Shown: positions 37,520 to 40,609 of the stretch, in pieces
How the letters are laid out: every line of letters starts with the position of its first letter
How positions within the stretch are numbered: the first letter of the stretch is position 1
Source of the DNA: Lachnospiraceae bacterium
Lineage (GTDB): Bacteria > Bacillota > Clostridia > Lachnospirales > Lachnospiraceae
Length of the DNA stretch: 40,609 nt
Assembly: GCA_009774145.1 (NCBI GenBank)
Contig: VSND01000040.1
Coordinates: 1 to 40,609 of the forward strand
Direction of reading: 5' to 3'
The notes under the pieces: model-generated
The model's database searches: none
Seen by the model: the letters and a program-made list of their open reading frames with translations, nothing else
What the model was told of the DNA's origin: nothing
Position numbers and translations under genes: made by a program

Positions 37520-38755
37520 CTAATCGCTGTCTTTAGACAGTGTTTCAATGATAATGTTCTGCGAAAGCTCGTTCAGTAATTCCTTCGTAATCTGCAATTT
37601 GTAAATCGTCTTCTCACTTATATAACCTGTTTTGCTTTTGGAATGTCTCACATGGTCTGGCACCAGCCTTTTCGCATTCCGGCAGATATAGGCATCCGAT
37701 TCCGCATCATACTCCATATTTTCCATTCTTCCTATGTCATTCCTGTACCTGCGTGTTTTTGAAATCTCATAGTTGGCAGGCTTTATACAGGAAAGCTTCC
37801 CGTTTTCTTCAAGAAACACATAGTTTTCTTCACTTTCATACCCGGCATCCGCAGTTATGTTTTTATATTTAAATTTCAGATGTTCTTCCGCATCTTTTAA
37901 AAAAGGAACCAATGTTGTTGTATCTGTTGGCTGCGGGCCTGTGGTGAGCCATGTAATATATTCAGAGTCTACTCCATGCTGGAGGTTATATGCCGGCTTT
38001 AGCTGTCCATTTCCCATGGCATCCTCTTTCATCCTCATAAAGGTGGCGTCGTGGTCCGTTTTGGAATAACTGTTCCGTCCGCCGCAGATGCGGAGTTTCT
38101 TTACATGCTTCATTTTTACGGTGTCGCCATAAACAATCTTTAAATCGTAGAGCTGTTCGCACTCCGCCACAAAATCAGCAGGCTTTCTCAGAAGCTTTGT
38201 CTGATTTTTGGTTACGGCCTTCTTCCAGACAAACGTGTATTTGTTTGCGGCCGCTTCGATTTTTGTGCCGTCGATGAAAACGGTTTCGCCTGAAATTTCT
38301 CTCAGGTCAAAAAGCGCATTGGACATTTCGGCAAGGATCCGCTTAGAACAAGGTACAAAATCACTGTAAATAATACACATCCCAAATTCATCCACGAGTA
38401 TTTTAATTTTTTCTGCCAGCCTGCTGCTGTTCTCATCGCTGCCGAGTTCCAGAGCAAGTTCTGTGTTACATTTAATGCTGTATCTTTTTAATTTCAGTTG
38501 TTCTCTGTCATCCAGATTAAAATTTTCTCCACGATAGTAACACCATACAGCCCCCTCAATATCTTCTAAAACAACCTGATCTGGTGCATTTATATGTACC
38601 TTACCTCCCATCAGTTGCAACAGAGAAAATATTTCGTCTTTTGAAATTTTTCTTTCCATAAACAATGATATGATTTTCGACATATTGTTTTCCGCCTTTC
38701 CAAAAATATGACCAGAGAAAAATCTTTTCCACTTATTTATGATACGGTTCTCCAT
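37520..38755 (-). pseudogene. IS1182-type transposase remnant fused in frame to an unrelated N-terminal domain
   Basis: Residues from about 145 on are IS1182-family transposase: ETVFIDGTKIEAAANKYTFV, YSKTDHDATFMRMKEDAMGN, LQHGVDSEYITWLTTGPQPT and NITADAGYESEENYVFLEEN. Between KHVKKLR and GGRNSYSK about 40 residues usually present are missing, and the C-terminus is shortened. The first 140 residues (GGKVHINAPDQVVLEDIEGA, FNLDDREQLKLKRYSI) are not transposase and look like a small cellular protein with its own GAGG-led ATG. The result is an open but chimeric 411-codon frame. I expect no transposition activity. Part of the N-terminal section recurs at 35322-35356. Confidence 0.7.
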
Positions 38756-38781
38756 AACAACCTCAAGTGCGTAAGCACAAT

Positions 38782-39738
38782 TTACCAGTCATATTCATCA
38801 CGCTGATACATATATCCCTTTTCATACAAATCATAATGCTGCCGTTCATCCAAAACAACGGTTCCATTCCGTTCCATAAGTATAGAATAATAGTATAAAG
38901 TGTCTGAATCAGTAGTTATAATGTAATTTACATATATGATTCCATTACCACATTTGAAATAATTATAATCAAAATGACTTCCGACATTCAAATCGGCTCT
39001 ATGTAAACTTTGTTTAATATCTTCTTTTATGGCAATTTCCACCTCGTCTCTGGCAGTCTGTGCATTTTCATATGAAAGAAATTCTTCTTCCGTTATTTCC
39101 TTTACATCATAGTATTGGTAACTCTGTTTATTATGATCCCAATATAAATAATACCTCTGCCATATCCTGCCCCCTGCACTATTACTAATGAAAGATTTGA
39201 CTGATGCCAATAATCCATTATCAATAAAACATGAACCGGAAGCCTCAAAAACCAATTGAGGCTTATGATCATTTACTGCCCAAATATAAGATTTGGCAGA
39301 TCCCGGTAAATCGGAACCGACATTTAACAGCAGATGATTATTCTCTTCAATAATTATCGGCTCAAACGTGGATGTTTCAATCTCATCCATTAATAAAATA
39401 CTATCTTCTCCATTCGCATACCATAATGCACCTTGAAACATAGTGTCTCCAAACTCCTCTACCATCTCACCGGTAAATATATATGCATAAGAATCTTCTT
39501 CCTTCGAGCCAATATAGTCATAAAATGCAAAAACAGGTTGCTCTGTTTTCTCTTGAACTAACCTTTTTAACTGTCCTTCCAAGTCTTCCTCATACAATAT
39601 TTCAAATTGAGTTGCATTCTCATCTAAAACGTTTTCATCTATAGCGCTTTCATTATGATTGGATATATTGCAAGATGTTGCTAAAAGAACTATTGTTATT
39701 AACCATAAAATTTTTTTATTCTCATCCATTTTATCCAC
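38782..39738 (-). CDS. Putative lipoprotein of unknown function
   Basis: The 318-residue protein has a signal peptide with a lipobox, ILWLITIVLLATSC (Cys23). The acidic, Tyr- and Asp-rich extracellular part includes YYDVKEITEEEFLSYENAQT and FDYNYFKCGNGIIYVNYI. No conserved domain was recognised. Codon use is AT-rich relative to the housekeeping genes, consistent with acquired DNA. It lies 26 bp after the chimeric transposase gene start and about 110 bp from rlmH, so it is at the edge of the mobile-element debris. Confidence 0.65.
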   Translation of the reverse strand: MDKMDENKKILWLITIVLLATSCNISNHNESAIDENVLDENATQFEILYEEDLEGQLKRLVQEKTEQPVFAFYDYIGSKEEDSYAYIFTGEMVEEFGDTMFQGALWYANGEDSILLMDEIETSTFEPIIIEENNHLLLNVGSDLPGSAKSYIWAVNDHKPQLVFEASGSCFIDNGLLASVKSFISNSAGGRIWQRYYLYWDHNKQSYQYYDVKEITEEEFLSYENAQTARDEVEIAIKEDIKQSLHRADLNVGSHFDYNYFKCGNGIIYVNYIITTDSDTLYYYSILMERNGTVVLDERQHYDLYEKGYMYQRDEYDW

Positions 39739-39850
39739 CTGCTTTCTTTCAACAAATCACTGCCGGAAAACTCGGCATGTTCCAAAAGCCCTGCTGCAAA
39801 TACAACTCTTATTCTCTTTTATTTCCAAGAACTTCCATTCTTTTTCGCCC

Positions 39851-40330
39851 TTACTTATGATACGGCGCACCGCTCCGGATCATATAACTCCGGTAGACCT
39901 GCTCCAGCAGAATTACCCGCATCAGTTGATGCGGAAAAGTCATTTTTGAAAAACTCAGCTTCATATCTGCTCTTTCCAGTACCTGCGGTGATAATCCCAG
40001 AGAACCTCCGATCACAAAGGTAATGTGACTTATCCCGTTCACATTCCATCGTTCCATCTGCCGTGACAGTTCTACGGAATCCAGCATTCTGCCATCGATG
40101 GCAAGCGCCACCACAAAAGAACTGCCCGGAAGCTTCTGGAGAATGCGCTCTCCCTCTTTTATCCGAATCTGAAGCTCCTGCGCCCGGCCGGCTCCATCCG
40201 GCGTCTTTTCATCCGCCACCTCCACAAGTTCCAGCCTGCAGAAACGGCTCAGACGCTTCGCATATTCTTCAACAGCTCCTGTAAAATATTTTTCTTTGAT
40301 CTTCCCAACTGCCAGCACTGTAATCTTCAT
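39851..40330 (-). CDS. rlmH: 23S rRNA (pseudouridine1915-N3)-methyltransferase RlmH
   Basis: The 159-residue SPOUT methyltransferase begins MKITVLAVGKIKEKYFTGAV. It includes HITFVIGGSLGLSPQVLERA (the Gly-Gly SAM-binding trefoil knot) and ends MRVILLEQVYRSYMIRSGAP followed by YHK, the complete family signature. RlmH methylates pseudouridine 1915 in helix 69 of 23S rRNA on assembled ribosomes. It appears to be a single-gene unit, the last recognisable gene in the window. Confidence 0.96.
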   Translation of the reverse strand: MKITVLAVGKIKEKYFTGAVEEYAKRLSRFCRLELVEVADEKTPDGAGRAQELQIRIKEGERILQKLPGSSFVVALAIDGRMLDSVELSRQMERWNVNGISHITFVIGGSLGLSPQVLERADMKLSFSKMTFPHQLMRVILLEQVYRSYMIRSGAPYHK

Positions 40331-40609
40331 TCTGTTCCACCCTGCATTTCCTGTATTTTTCAGATTCTATAACATGAGAACTTTCAGATCCCCGTTGTCA
40401 ACCCTCAGACCTCCGGATTCTGAACCACTCTTCTGTCATATTCTGTAAAAATATCTTATATGAAAAGAGGAGAATCCGTCAATGCCTGTAATGTCAGGAA
40501 CGGACAGATAAAGTTTGCATTTTTCTATCATCCAGTTTTCTACCTTCCTGACGGAACTCTATAATATATGAATGTATATCTGTCAAAAAGCATCCGTGTA
40601 TTTTTTCCC
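40331..40609. other. Intergenic region upstream of rlmH
   Basis: No convincing gene is present. A TTGACA on the minus strand near 40398 could be the rlmH -35, but the nearest TATA-like box is too far. On the plus strand AAGAGGAG is followed by a frame of only eight or nine codons. Confidence 0.35.

Noticed and set aside
40460..40510. Possible leader peptide after AAGAGGAG on the plus strand
   Set aside because: It is only eight or nine codons, has no structural gene downstream within the window and shows no attenuator, so it cannot be supported.
1..40609. CRISPR arrays, tRNA or rRNA genes
   Set aside because: No regularly spaced repeats and no cloverleaf or rRNA-like sequence were seen by eye. 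The GGTTCGACTG near 35752 resembles a T-arm but has no matching acceptor or anticodon arm.

Overview
The window looks like a chromosomal segment from a Gram-positive anaerobe of the Clostridia, most probably Lachnospiraceae (Blautia / Mediterraneibacter-like). Reasons: moderate GC; strong AGGAGG-type ribosome binding sites; a Firmicutes-type L27 with a cleavable N-terminal extension plus a Prp protease; the TIGR03960-TIGR03936-RNase G gene order; ECF sigma factors paired with DUF4179 anti-sigma proteins; and remnants of conjugative elements typical of gut Clostridia. Most genes lie on the minus strand. The genus assignment is inference.

Layout. 1-1.7 kb: a decayed accessory segment with the C-terminal tail of a polymorphic (CdiA-CT-like) toxin, two small downstream ORFs in the immunity-gene position, and fragments of a phage-spike/VgrG-like protein, a serine recombinase and a conjugative-element replication protein. 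2-3 kb: a histidine phosphatase and a small hypothetical protein. 3.1-8.1 kb: three ECF sigma/anti-sigma modules packed together, two of them divergent. 8.1-11.4 kb: an SPFH membrane protein with a ribbon-helix-helix partner, a frameshifted DUF1963-type gene and a double-DUF305 protein. 11.4-17.2 kb: a housekeeping run read right to left: rplU, rpmA, obgE, yhbY, nadD, yqeK, rsfS, NUDIX hydrolase, AEC transporter. 17.3-21.7 kb: a beta-glucoside operon (LicT-type antiterminator, PTS IIBCA, GH1 phospho-beta-glucosidase) with two RAT/terminator switches. 21.7-23.1 kb: two unknown genes. 23.4-29.4 kb: a toxin-antitoxin/defence island with a split HipA-like kinase, a DUF4411/ImmA-type TA pair, an internally duplicated 755-bp block, a deleted integrase, and hsdM and fic scraps. 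29.3-33.4 kb: the translationally coupled chain TIGR03960, TIGR03936, rng, prp. 33.5-35.1 kb: a large membrane-anchored protein. 35.3-38.8 kb: conjugative-transposon debris (OmpR-type fragment, DUF3800 gene, TTRAP, a DUF4316-like tail, a degenerate IS1182-type transposase fused to another protein). 38.8-40.6 kb: a lipoprotein and rlmH.

How it fits together. The ribosome biogenesis genes are split by a roughly 12-kb accessory block lying between prp and the rplU promoter. One edge of that block cuts into the 3' end of prp. Prp is expected to trim the L27 made from rpmA, so two functionally linked genes are now separated by the sugar operon and the TA island. The most unusual element is the kinase gene followed, with overlap, by a small gene resembling the N-terminal subdomain of HipA: a split HipA in kinase-first order without a visible HipB.
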